DNA of 47,482 nucleotides from Candidatus Kapaibacterium sp. (GTDB lineage: Bacteria > Bacteroidota > Ignavibacteria > Kapaibacteriales > Kapaibacteriaceae), in NCBI GenBank assembly GCA_018883125.1, contig VEQR01000019.1, positions 1 to 47,482 of the forward strand, written 5' to 3'. The translations under genes were made by a program, and so were the position numbers. The notes under the pieces are model-generated. The model searched no databases. It saw nothing but the letters and a program-made list of their open reading frames with translations, and had not been told where the DNA came from. Of this stretch, positions 33,050-40,694 are shown piece by piece; position 1 is the first letter of the stretch, and the number at the start of each line of letters is the position of its first letter.

Positions 33050-34357
33050 ATGTCCCTGCTCCGCCCCTACATCATCGCGGCAGTTCTGTTTGCCGCTCCG
33101 CTAGCACATGCACGCGCTCTCGACGGTGCGGAGATTGTGCATACCTGGAACAGACTGATCATCGACGTCATCATGGAGGACGGTTTTGGTCCACCGGTAG
33201 CGGCACGCATTCATTCCTACTCGAACCTTGCCGGGTATGAGGCCGGACGTCACCAGACGAAGGGCTATCGGTCCATGTCCGGAATGTTGAACGGATTTTC
33301 CGGCGTGCCACAGCCATCTGCCGATTCGACGTACGACTGGCGTGTATCGATGGTTGCCGCCTATCAGGTGGCATGCAGCAAGCTTCTGTACCGCATTCAT
33401 TTCTCTGACAGTCTGGCCAAGGTTCAGCTAGCGCAGCTTTCCGCTGAGATTGCTCCCGACGTCTTTGAGCGTTCGAAACGCTACGGAGTTAGCGTGGGTA
33501 CTGCCATCAACGCCTACGCCCGGGCCGACGGTTATAACCGGACGCAAGGACTTCCCGATTATGAATGGCCGCGGTGTGACTCCTGTTGGATCCCCACGCC
33601 GCCGAACTATGCCCGCCCCCTCTCGCCGTACTGTGGTCGCGTTCGTACAATCGTGTTAAAGCAGGCATCGGAGTTTCCTGTTCCCCCAAGTGTGCGGTTT
33701 AGCACCGACCCGCGTTCGAAGTTCTTCCAGGCCGCTCAGGAAGTAGTTGATATTTCGAGGAACCTCACACCGGAACAGCGCGAGATCGCCAACTTCTGGA
33801 ACGACAATCCGGTGGTCACCAACTACCACGGTCACTTTGTCTTCAATTCCCGGCAGATCTCCCCCGGCGGACATTGGATGAATATCGCGCAGCAGGTCAT
33901 GGTTGACCGGCAACTGCCGATGGTTGCGTGCATGGAAGTGTACTGCAATCTCGCATTTGGACTCTTCGACGGGTTTACGGCATGCTGGCAGGAGAAGTTT
34001 CGGGGGAATCTGATTCGCCCCATTACCTACATCAATCAGCATATTGACCGGACGTGGGAACCTTTGCTCCAGACTCCACCGTTTCCCGAGCACGCAAGCG
34101 GTCATTCGACGATTACAGCTGCCGCTGCGGAGATTCTCACGTCGTACTTCGGAGACCTGCCGTTCACTGACAGCACAGAGGCACGATTTGGGTACGGCGT
34201 GCGAAAATTCGCCAGTTTCCGAGCTGCTGCAAGCGAGGCATCGATCAGCCGGTTGTATGGTGGTATCCACTACCGTCGCGGCTGTGACGCCGGTGCTGAG
34301 CATGGAGCAATGATCGGCAAGGCTGTTCTGGATCGTGTGCGCGTTAAACCCGAATAA
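33050..34357 (+). CDS. Vanadium-dependent haloperoxidase-like / PAP2-superfamily protein
   Basis: This is a ~435-residue exported protein (signal peptide LLRPYIIAAVLFAAPLAHA). Three motifs match the vanadate/phosphate site: KFRGNLIRP, PFPEHASGHST and SRLYGGIHYRRGCD. Known family members either oxidise halides with H2O2 or act as acid phosphatases; sequence alone does not decide which. It is coupled to the VCBS/ASPIC gene, and an alternative GTG start at 33026 overlaps that gene's stop by 4 nt. Six Cys residues in the mature part would suit the oxidising envelope. Confidence 0.85.
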   Translation: MSLLRPYIIAAVLFAAPLAHARALDGAEIVHTWNRLIIDVIMEDGFGPPVAARIHSYSNLAGYEAGRHQTKGYRSMSGMLNGFSGVPQPSADSTYDWRVSMVAAYQVACSKLLYRIHFSDSLAKVQLAQLSAEIAPDVFERSKRYGVSVGTAINAYARADGYNRTQGLPDYEWPRCDSCWIPTPPNYARPLSPYCGRVRTIVLKQASEFPVPPSVRFSTDPRSKFFQAAQEVVDISRNLTPEQREIANFWNDNPVVTNYHGHFVFNSRQISPGGHWMNIAQQVMVDRQLPMVACMEVYCNLAFGLFDGFTACWQEKFRGNLIRPITYINQHIDRTWEPLLQTPPFPEHASGHSTITAAAAEILTSYFGDLPFTDSTEARFGYGVRKFASFRAAASEASISRLYGGIHYRRGCDAGAEHGAMIGKAVLDRVRVKPE

Positions 34358-34400
34358 GAAATCTCGTCATGTACCACCATTTCACCGCCTCACGAACTCA

Positions 34401-35015
34401 ATGAAAATCACCACCACACTTTTTGTTGCCGCCCTGTTTGCGAGTCTCGTCGTTTTGCCATCGTGTTCGGATAGCACAACGGAGCCCCCTCCCGACCCAA
34501 CGGACACGACCACGTTCGCGTTCTCCAATGTCCAGACGGACAGCGTGGTAAAATGGCTGTACATTTCGCTCGATAGCATGAAGGTTGCCGACTTGGGCAG
34601 TTCTAATTGGGATGTTCGCATGCCGTACATCTATCCGGACGGTCGCACCCGCTCGATTCCGGTGCAGCTCAATTCGGGAACAAATGGTCCGGGAACCACC
34701 ACCGGTGCGGTTGTTTCCAGTCGATTTGAGAGTCTTGCGGCCATGCCTGCCGGCACAGTCCTTCGCTCAGATGATACGGCTAATCCTGTTGTGTCAACGG
34801 CATTGTCCGGCGGACCAACCAACACCATGTTCGTGTACGATGCCCCAACGCGCACTATTCGATGCAGCCCGGATCGGACGCTCATCGTCAAGACCGGCTC
34901 TGGAAAGCTCTTCAAGTTTGCGGTTACCAGCCTGTACAAGGATGCCGTATCGAACCCAACGATGATGACTCCGCTGGGTTTTTACCATTTTCGCATTGCC
35001 AGACTACCACAATAG
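34401..35015 (+). CDS. HmuY-like lipoprotein
   Basis: This 204-residue protein has a lipobox (VVLPSC, Cys about residue 23). The pattern [44 protein letters not shown] and [19 protein letters not shown] follows the HmuY family. HmuY proteins bind haem at the cell surface and pass it to a TonB receptor. No haem receptor is adjacent, so the ligand is uncertain. The ATG at 34401 starts the lipoprotein signal. Confidence 0.7.
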   Translation: MKITTTLFVAALFASLVVLPSCSDSTTEPPPDPTDTTTFAFSNVQTDSVVKWLYISLDSMKVADLGSSNWDVRMPYIYPDGRTRSIPVQLNSGTNGPGTTTGAVVSSRFESLAAMPAGTVLRSDDTANPVVSTALSGGPTNTMFVYDAPTRTIRCSPDRTLIVKTGSGKLFKFAVTSLYKDAVSNPTMMTPLGFYHFRIARLPQ

Positions 35016-35025
35016 GACACGATCC

Positions 35026-36012
35026 ATGTACGGAAACATCACCATCGTTGATGCGCCGGCCGCCGGCGAACAGGTTCAAGATGACCCGCAGAAGCTTGCT
35101 GAGTTTGAGGCACGCATTTCACGGGGCGAAAAGATCGAGCCCCATGACTGGATGCCGACCGAGTACCGTCGTCAGCTGATCCGGATGATCGAACAGCACG
35201 CACATTCGGAGATCATCGGTGCGCTTCCGGAAGGAACATGGATCACGCGAGCTCCGGGCTTCAAGCGCAAGCTTGCATTGATGGCGAAGGTTCAGGACGA
35301 GGTGGGCCACGCGCAGCTTCTCTACAGCGCTGCGGAGACTCTTGGTAAGCCCCGTGAAAAGATGATCGACGATCTGCTTACCGGTAAGTCGAAATACTCG
35401 AACGTCTTCAATTATCCGGCGATGACGTGGGCCGATACTGCCGTTATCGCATGGCTCATCGATGCCTCGGCGATCATCAACCAAGTTGCGAATTCGAAGG
35501 GATCCTACGCGCCGTATTGCCGCGCGCTCGAGCGCATCTGTCAGGAGGAATCATTCCACCTTAAGTACGGCTACGACAATGTAGTTGCTCTGGCCACCGG
35601 TACGCCGAAGCAGCGTGAGATGCTGCAGGAGGCCCTTAACCGTTGGTGGCGTCCGATTATGCACTTCTTCGGACCTCCGGATGTTGCCAGCCAGCATACA
35701 GAAAAGCTTATGCGCTGGAAGGTCAAGATGGCCACCAACGATGACATGCGTCAGCAGTTCTTTAACCAGTACGTTCCGAAGATCTGGGAGCTTGGTTTAA
35801 CGATCCCTGATCCTGAACTGAAGAAGGACGCAGAAACGGGCAAGTGGACGTATGGTGATCCTGATTGGGACGAGTTCAAGCGGGTCATCAATGGTCACGG
35901 ACCGTGCAACGCAGAACGTCTGGCTGTGCGGCGCAAGGCCGAAGAGAACGGTCGATGGGTGAGGCAGGCTCTGTCAAAAGGAAATGAGGAGTACGTTACT
36001 CCGCTGGCCTGA
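35026..36012 (+). CDS. paaA: 1,2-phenylacetyl-CoA epoxidase subunit A-like protein
   Basis: This 328-residue ferritin-like di-iron protein matches PaaA. Conserved parts are [37 protein letters not shown] and [16 protein letters not shown], where Glu/His residues bind iron. PaaA with PaaB, C and E opens phenylacetyl-CoA degradation by epoxidation. Here it stands without paaB-E: the neighbours are an HmuY-like gene and mazG. The ATG at 35026 gives a normal N-terminus. Confidence 0.85.
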   Translation: MYGNITIVDAPAAGEQVQDDPQKLAEFEARISRGEKIEPHDWMPTEYRRQLIRMIEQHAHSEIIGALPEGTWITRAPGFKRKLALMAKVQDEVGHAQLLYSAAETLGKPREKMIDDLLTGKSKYSNVFNYPAMTWADTAVIAWLIDASAIINQVANSKGSYAPYCRALERICQEESFHLKYGYDNVVALATGTPKQREMLQEALNRWWRPIMHFFGPPDVASQHTEKLMRWKVKMATNDDMRQQFFNQYVPKIWELGLTIPDPELKKDAETGKWTYGDPDWDEFKRVINGHGPCNAERLAVRRKAEENGRWVRQALSKGNEEYVTPLA

Positions 36013-36025
36013 CGCTCTAGACCCG

Positions 36026-36033
36026 TAAGTTTG
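36026..36033 (+). promoter_or_regulatory. -7 promoter element of mazG
   Basis: TAAGTTTG matches the consensus, 34 nt before the GTG at 36068. It would drive mazG and the coupled LCP-like gene. Confidence 0.5.
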
Positions 36034-36067
36034 CCGTCCGATTCTTTCACCACCGGCAGGATGCACC

Positions 36068-36874
36068 GTGCCGCCACTACGGCCAGTTCCACTCCCAACT
36101 GATCCGAGCGATACGCTTTCGCAGCTCGAATCCTTCATTCGGTTGGTGAGGATCCTGCGTGCGGATTGTCCATGGGATCGAGAACAGACGCATGAGAGTA
36201 TCTCTCATCTTCTGATCGAAGAAGCCTACGAGACCCTTGATGCCATCCAGCAGGGAAGCGATACCGAATTGCGCAAAGAGCTCGGCGACCTGCTTCTGCA
36301 TGTTGTCATGCATGCCGTCATCGCTGAAGGGCGAGGTGCGTTCAACCTCCGTGATGTTGTCGAGGGTGAGTTTGCGAAACTTGTGAACAGGCATCCTCAC
36401 ATCTTCGGCGACGAACAGACCGATGACACGGCCACCGTGCTGCAGAACTGGGAGCGACTAAAGATGAAGGAGGGTCGCACATCGATCCTTGATGGTGTGC
36501 CCAAGATGCTTCCCGCTGCCCTGCGCGCACAGCGTGTGCAGGAAAAGGCTGCCAATGTGGGGTTCGACTGGCACGACCGACGCGACGTATGGGCAAAGGT
36601 GCATGAAGAAATCGCGGAGATGCAGCAGGAGATCGACGCCGGCAATAGGCCGGGTGCAGCACGCGAGTTTGGCGACGTGCTCTTCGCACTCGTGAACGCT
36701 GCCCGACACGAGGGGATCATTGCCGAAGAGTCTCTTCAGGGAACAACGAATACCTTCATCAGCCGCTTTCAGTACATCGAACGTCGGGCACAGCAGGAGG
36801 GTCGCGAACTGCGCGACATGACTCTTGAGGAGATGGATGCGTTTTGGAATGAGGCAAAGGGGCTGGAAAAGTGA
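36068..36874 (+). CDS. mazG: Nucleoside triphosphate pyrophosphohydrolase MazG
   Basis: This 268-residue two-domain MazG hydrolyses NTPs to NMP and PPi, cleaning non-canonical nucleotides. Domain 1 has CPWDREQTHESISHLLIEEAYE with the metal-binding EExxE pattern and LGDLLLHVVMHA. Domain 2 repeats it as VHEEIAEMQQEI and EFGDVLFALVNAARH. GTG is the only suitable start, since the ATG at 36061 is in another frame. It is coupled to the next gene by GTGATG. Confidence 0.92.
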   Translation: MPPLRPVPLPTDPSDTLSQLESFIRLVRILRADCPWDREQTHESISHLLIEEAYETLDAIQQGSDTELRKELGDLLLHVVMHAVIAEGRGAFNLRDVVEGEFAKLVNRHPHIFGDEQTDDTATVLQNWERLKMKEGRTSILDGVPKMLPAALRAQRVQEKAANVGFDWHDRRDVWAKVHEEIAEMQQEIDAGNRPGAAREFGDVLFALVNAARHEGIIAEESLQGTTNTFISRFQYIERRAQQEGRELRDMTLEEMDAFWNEAKGLEK

Positions 36875-38082
36875 TGCACGTGCCTCGCCTGCTGATCGCT
36901 CTGGGGATATCGTGCGCTGTTCTCGTGAGCTGCTCATCTTCGGACTCAGAACCGACCGAACAGCACACTGCCGATTCAGGTGCTGCAAAGCCCCCTGCGA
37001 AGGTTAGCTCTGAGGGAATCGACACCTCGCGGATGAGCTTCATCGACAGTACCGTGAAGGTGCACGCCGATTCCTTCCCGAGCCCCGGCGGACGTGTGGT
37101 GAACATGCTTGTGACGGGCGTAGATGCCCGCATGGGTGAAGGGGGCGGCCGTGCTGACGCGAACCATCTCGTGCGATTCTTTCTTGATTCCGGTTACGTG
37201 GAGATCATCTCCATTCCGCGTGGAACCCCTGCTGATGCTGGGTTCCCCGACACGTCGACCTTTAACATGATTGCCAATGTCCGCACAGCGAAAGGTCAGT
37301 CCGGCTATTTCAAAGCCATTGCCGAGATCGCCGGTGTGCCAAAGGTTGACTATTGGGTGGAGTTTGGATTCTCCCAAGCTTTGGGACTTTTAGAGTTGAT
37401 GGGATATCGCGATAACGCCTCGTCAACGCTGCGTGTGCTGCGCTCCCGCAAGGCCTATGCTACAGGAGATTATCAACGATCATACAATCAGGGCCAGTTC
37501 ATCCGTCAGGCAATGCTTCGCACGTTCGATCGTACTGATGATATGCTTGCACAGCTGGCGATGAGAGCGGCCCTCGCCATCGTCGAGACGAATCTTAGCT
37601 TTGACGTTACGAAGGGTATACTGGACGATCTGCGCCGCCATGGCTTCTCTTCACAGACCAAGGACCGTATCTGGGTTCGCGTCAAGCCCCAGGACATCTC
37701 GCAGTTTCAGGTGTTCGACTTTGACAGTTCAAAAGTTGCGGCACTGGACCAGCAGATCTCCAAGCGTGTGGATCACACCATCCCCGACTCAGCCCGCGTG
37801 ACGTCACAGTCCGTTGAGCAACGCCTTGCACGCCTGATCAGCAAGGCTGCGTTGGACAGTGCGCGCAGCGCCGCATCGGTGATACGACTTCTCCAGCGTC
37901 CATACCAGCAACGAGCCTGGATGCAGGTTGCGGACCGCAGAACACGATATGCCTATCGCGACCGCATCTGTGGGTTGCTTGTTGCATCCTATTATCGCGT
38001 TGGTCGTGGCGATGCTGCAAAAAACGTCGAAGGATTTCTGGCGCTCGACCGATCGGTTAACGCAGGTAGGAAAGTGGATTAA
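36874..38082 (+). CDS. LytR-CpsA-Psr (LCP)-like lipoprotein
   Basis: This ~402-residue protein has a lipobox (AVLVSC). The region VVNMLVTGVDARMGEGGGRADANHLVRFF followed by VEIISIPRGT (quoted in part) fits the LCP core, including the GxDxR and RxD-type Arg/Asp residues and the SIPRGT loop. LCP enzymes transfer lipid-linked glycans onto peptidoglycan or other acceptors. A lipoprotein form is not typical. The start is ATG 36874 (TGATG with mazG); GTG 36871 is an alternative. It converges with the EnvC-like gene, overlapping by 26 nt. Confidence 0.65.
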   Translation: MHVPRLLIALGISCAVLVSCSSSDSEPTEQHTADSGAAKPPAKVSSEGIDTSRMSFIDSTVKVHADSFPSPGGRVVNMLVTGVDARMGEGGGRADANHLVRFFLDSGYVEIISIPRGTPADAGFPDTSTFNMIANVRTAKGQSGYFKAIAEIAGVPKVDYWVEFGFSQALGLLELMGYRDNASSTLRVLRSRKAYATGDYQRSYNQGQFIRQAMLRTFDRTDDMLAQLAMRAALAIVETNLSFDVTKGILDDLRRHGFSSQTKDRIWVRVKPQDISQFQVFDFDSSKVAALDQQISKRVDHTIPDSARVTSQSVEQRLARLISKAALDSARSAASVIRLLQRPYQQRAWMQVADRRTRYAYRDRICGLLVASYYRVGRGDAAKNVEGFLALDRSVNAGRKVD

Positions 38083-39253
38083 GCCGCGAGCTGCCGTTCC
38101 ACACTTCAAAGTGGACCACGTCGCCATCCATGCTTGTTCCGCTAGTACCGATTCGCGATCCTGCCTGAACAGACGATCCGTTTGCCACGCGCACACTGGC
38201 AAGGTTGGCGTACACTGTCCGGAAGCCATTCTGATGATCAACGATCACCAGAGATCCGTATCCTGGTAGCCACGTCACCGTGCTGACGCGTCCCTGAGCT
38301 ACAGCACCAACTCCTGATCCCTGTGTGGACCGGATGTCGATCCCGGGATTTTCAAGGGTCGTACCCGTCTGCGGATTTCGATACATGCCATAGCCCTGCG
38401 CCACGGTGCGGGACGATGTTGGCCACGGGAGCGAGTTGCGAGAGAATGCCCCACGCTGCGGAAGGGGGCCAGCATCAACCGACGTGCGGTCCGGCACTGC
38501 TCTTCCACCCGTACTCGGAGCACGCGAGCGAGCTTCGTTGCGTCGCCTCTGCTGCTCTTTCCTGACGAGACTCTGAATCAGCCCGGCAATTCGTCGAGCG
38601 CTGGCCTGCTTTGCTCGAAGCTCCTCCATGAGCTTGGACTTTGATTGCACCACCTGCGCGAGATCCTGCTGATTCGAACGGATCGTCTTGTCGACCTGGA
38701 CTCTACGCGACTGGTTCGCAATAAGCAGATTCTGTTGTTGCTGCGCGAGCGATCCAACTTCGGCTGCACGATTCTGCAGGGAGTCGGCAACCATCGTCAT
38801 ACGGTTACGAAAGCTACTCACGGCTTCCGTGGTTCGCTGATACACCAGTGCTGGAAGTCGTGAATCCTCGGCACGTCCCTGGTGATGACGCTGATAGTGG
38901 AACATGGAACGGGTGAGTTCCTGCCATCGCTGTTCTGATCGGCGGATTGAGCTCTGGGTCTGTTGCACAAGCGCTTGAAGAGAGGCCACTGAGTCCTGCA
39001 GACTCCGTAACGATAACTCCAGCTGAAGGATCTGATTGCGCAGCGTCTGACGCTGCCGTTGAGACATCGACAGAGAGCGCCGGGTCTGACGTTCCTTCGT
39101 GGTAAGCTGGCGTATCTGCGCTCGCGTCTGCTCGATGGACGACCGCAGTCTGCGGAGCTCCTCGTTCGAGGAGTTAACCGACGGTTGTGCCGTGATGGCA
39201 ATCAGCATCAGGGGAAACAGAACGCCGATGCAGACTCCCGCACGCCGCACCAT
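38057..39253 (-). CDS. EnvC-like murein hydrolase activator (M23/LytM fold, degenerate site)
   Basis: This ~398-residue exported protein has a signal peptide, then ~220 residues of coiled coil (RRLRSSIEQTRAQIRQL, LRNQILQLELSLRSLQDS), a linker and a C-terminal LytM domain. Active M23 enzymes have HxxxD, HxH and related His residues. Here the first His is Asn (ENPGIDI), and the Y-A-H-L position is YANL; only VVHFEVW keeps its His. Loss of zinc ligands is typical of EnvC, which activates amidases rather than cutting murein. The ATG at 39253 is coupled to the murA stop (TGATG). Confidence 0.85.
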   Translation of the reverse strand: MVRRAGVCIGVLFPLMLIAITAQPSVNSSNEELRRLRSSIEQTRAQIRQLTTKERQTRRSLSMSQRQRQTLRNQILQLELSLRSLQDSVASLQALVQQTQSSIRRSEQRWQELTRSMFHYQRHHQGRAEDSRLPALVYQRTTEAVSSFRNRMTMVADSLQNRAAEVGSLAQQQQNLLIANQSRRVQVDKTIRSNQQDLAQVVQSKSKLMEELRAKQASARRIAGLIQSLVRKEQQRRRNEARSRAPSTGGRAVPDRTSVDAGPLPQRGAFSRNSLPWPTSSRTVAQGYGMYRNPQTGTTLENPGIDIRSTQGSGVGAVAQGRVSTVTWLPGYGSLVIVDHQNGFRTVYANLASVRVANGSSVQAGSRIGTSGTSMDGDVVHFEVWNGSSRLNPLSYLR

Positions 39254-40515
39254 CAATAAACCTCCGTTGCCCGACGTTCGATATGCGCACCGAGGGCGCC
39301 GAGCTTGTGCTCGAGCGCTTCGTATCCCCGGTCGAGATGATACACGCGCAGGATCTCGGTCTGCCCGTCGGCAACAAGGCCCGCCATCACAAGGCTAACG
39401 CTTGCACGCAGATCGCTTGACATTACCGTTGCACCAGTCAGGTGAGCACCGCCCTTGACCACGCAGTAGCCCTCGCCGGTTTCGATGTTTGCACCAAGGC
39501 GATGAAGCTCCGGCACGTATCCGAAACGAGTCGGATAGATCGTGTCCTTGATCCGAGAAGCCCCTTTCGCCGTGAGCATATAGGCAGCCCACTGCGCTTG
39601 AGTATCGGTAGGGAAACCAGGATAGATCGCGGCGGTGATGTCTACAGCTTCCGGCACGTCATCAAGGCGCACACGCATGGTGCTTCCGTCAACCTTTACC
39701 AGGCAGCCGGTTTCTTCCATACTCTGCGTAACAGCTGAAAGATGGGCAGGTTCGACGTTGGTAAGCGTCACATCGCCCCGCGTCATTGCAGCAGCAAGCA
39801 TGAATGTGGCTGCTTCGATGCGGTCGGGAATCGTTGCCTCGGTCACCGGGTGCAGCTCATCAACCCCATCGATCTCGAGTGTTGTGGTTCCGATGCCATC
39901 GATCTTTGCGCCCATCTTCACAAGCATGTGGGCAACGGCGGTGACCTCGGGTTCGATAGCCACATTCGTGAGCGTCGTGTGCCCCTTGGCAAGAACCGCA
40001 GCGGTAAGGATGTTTACAGAAGCACCCACGCTGGAAATGTCGAAATGAAAGTGCGTGCCCTGAAGACGTGGGCAGGAGGCATTGATATACCCACCGCTGA
40101 GATCTATCGTTGCTCCGAGTTTCTCAAGACCTTTCAGATGCAGGTCCACCGGACGTGGGCCAAAGTTGCAACCACCCGGGAGAGATACGCGTGCCTGACC
40201 ATACCGCGCAATAAGCGGCCCGAGAACGTAGATCGATGCACGCATCTGCTTGACGTGTTCGTAGGGGGCTTCATGGCTCGTGATGTTTGACGCATCGAGC
40301 GCAAGCACATCACCCTCCAGATGCATGCCAACGCCCATGCTGCTGAGCAGGCGACTCATCGTCCCAAGATCGCGGTTGTTCGGGGTGTTGGTAAGGGTAA
40401 GTGTGCCGCTGGTCAGCAGGCAGGCCGGCATCAGGGCCAGTGAGGCGTTCTTTGCCCCGGAGATCTTTACCGTCCCTTGCAGTCGGGTGTTGCCATGCAC
40501 GATGAACTTGTCCAT
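39253..40515 (-). CDS. murA: UDP-N-acetylglucosamine 1-carboxyvinyltransferase
   Basis: This 420-residue enzyme makes the first committed step of peptidoglycan synthesis, adding enolpyruvate to UDP-GlcNAc. SGAKNASLALMPACLL and LPGGCNFGPRPVDLHLKG are diagnostic. The active-site Cys is at residue ~116, so fosfomycin sensitivity would be expected from this residue. The ATG at 40515 follows a promoter by 3 nt. The upstream TTG is part of that promoter and not a start. Confidence 0.95.
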   Translation of the reverse strand: MDKFIVHGNTRLQGTVKISGAKNASLALMPACLLTSGTLTLTNTPNNRDLGTMSRLLSSMGVGMHLEGDVLALDASNITSHEAPYEHVKQMRASIYVLGPLIARYGQARVSLPGGCNFGPRPVDLHLKGLEKLGATIDLSGGYINASCPRLQGTHFHFDISSVGASVNILTAAVLAKGHTTLTNVAIEPEVTAVAHMLVKMGAKIDGIGTTTLEIDGVDELHPVTEATIPDRIEAATFMLAAAMTRGDVTLTNVEPAHLSAVTQSMEETGCLVKVDGSTMRVRLDDVPEAVDITAAIYPGFPTDTQAQWAAYMLTAKGASRIKDTIYPTRFGYVPELHRLGANIETGEGYCVVKGGAHLTGATVMSSDLRASVSLVMAGLVADGQTEILRVYHLDRGYEALEHKLGALGAHIERRATEVY

Positions 40516-40518
40516 GTG

Positions 40519-40526
40519 CAAAGATA
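40519..40526 (-). promoter_or_regulatory. -7 promoter element of murA
   Basis: TATCTTTG on the minus strand, then CAC and ATG at 40515. It is leaderless, and lies back-to-back with the promoter of the riboswitch-controlled receptor gene. Confidence 0.7.
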
Positions 40527-40542
40527 GAATCTATCCACACCG

Positions 40543-40550
40543 TATCTTCG
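40543..40550 (+). promoter_or_regulatory. Promoter element of the TPP-riboswitch transcript
   Basis: TATCTTCG differs from TAnnTTTG at one base. It ends 4 nt before the first riboswitch base (40555), exactly where transcription should begin. Confidence 0.55.
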
Positions 40551-40554
40551 AACT

Positions 40555-40640
40555 CCCGTTAGAGGTGCTGCACGCTATTGTGCGGCTGAGATCACACTCT
40601 TGGTACCTGATCCGGATAATGCCGGCGAAGGAAAACGGCG
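40555..40640 (+). promoter_or_regulatory. TPP (thiamine pyrophosphate) riboswitch
   Basis: The THI-box core is clear: AGAGGTGCT, then GCGGCTGAGATCAC, then ACCTGATCCGGATAATGCC and GGCGAAGGAAAAC. CCGTT (40556-40560) pairs with AACGG (40634-40638) to close P1. The CTGAGA and CTGATCCGGATAATGCC segments are the TPP-binding consensus. It lies 55 nt before the TonB-receptor ATG. No U-tract terminator is visible, so control is probably at translation. High TPP should switch the gene off. Confidence 0.92.
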
Positions 40641-40694
40641 ATCACCCTCGTAACGGACGTTTCTTCTGTGTTTCATCACTGATGAGGTTCGTCC

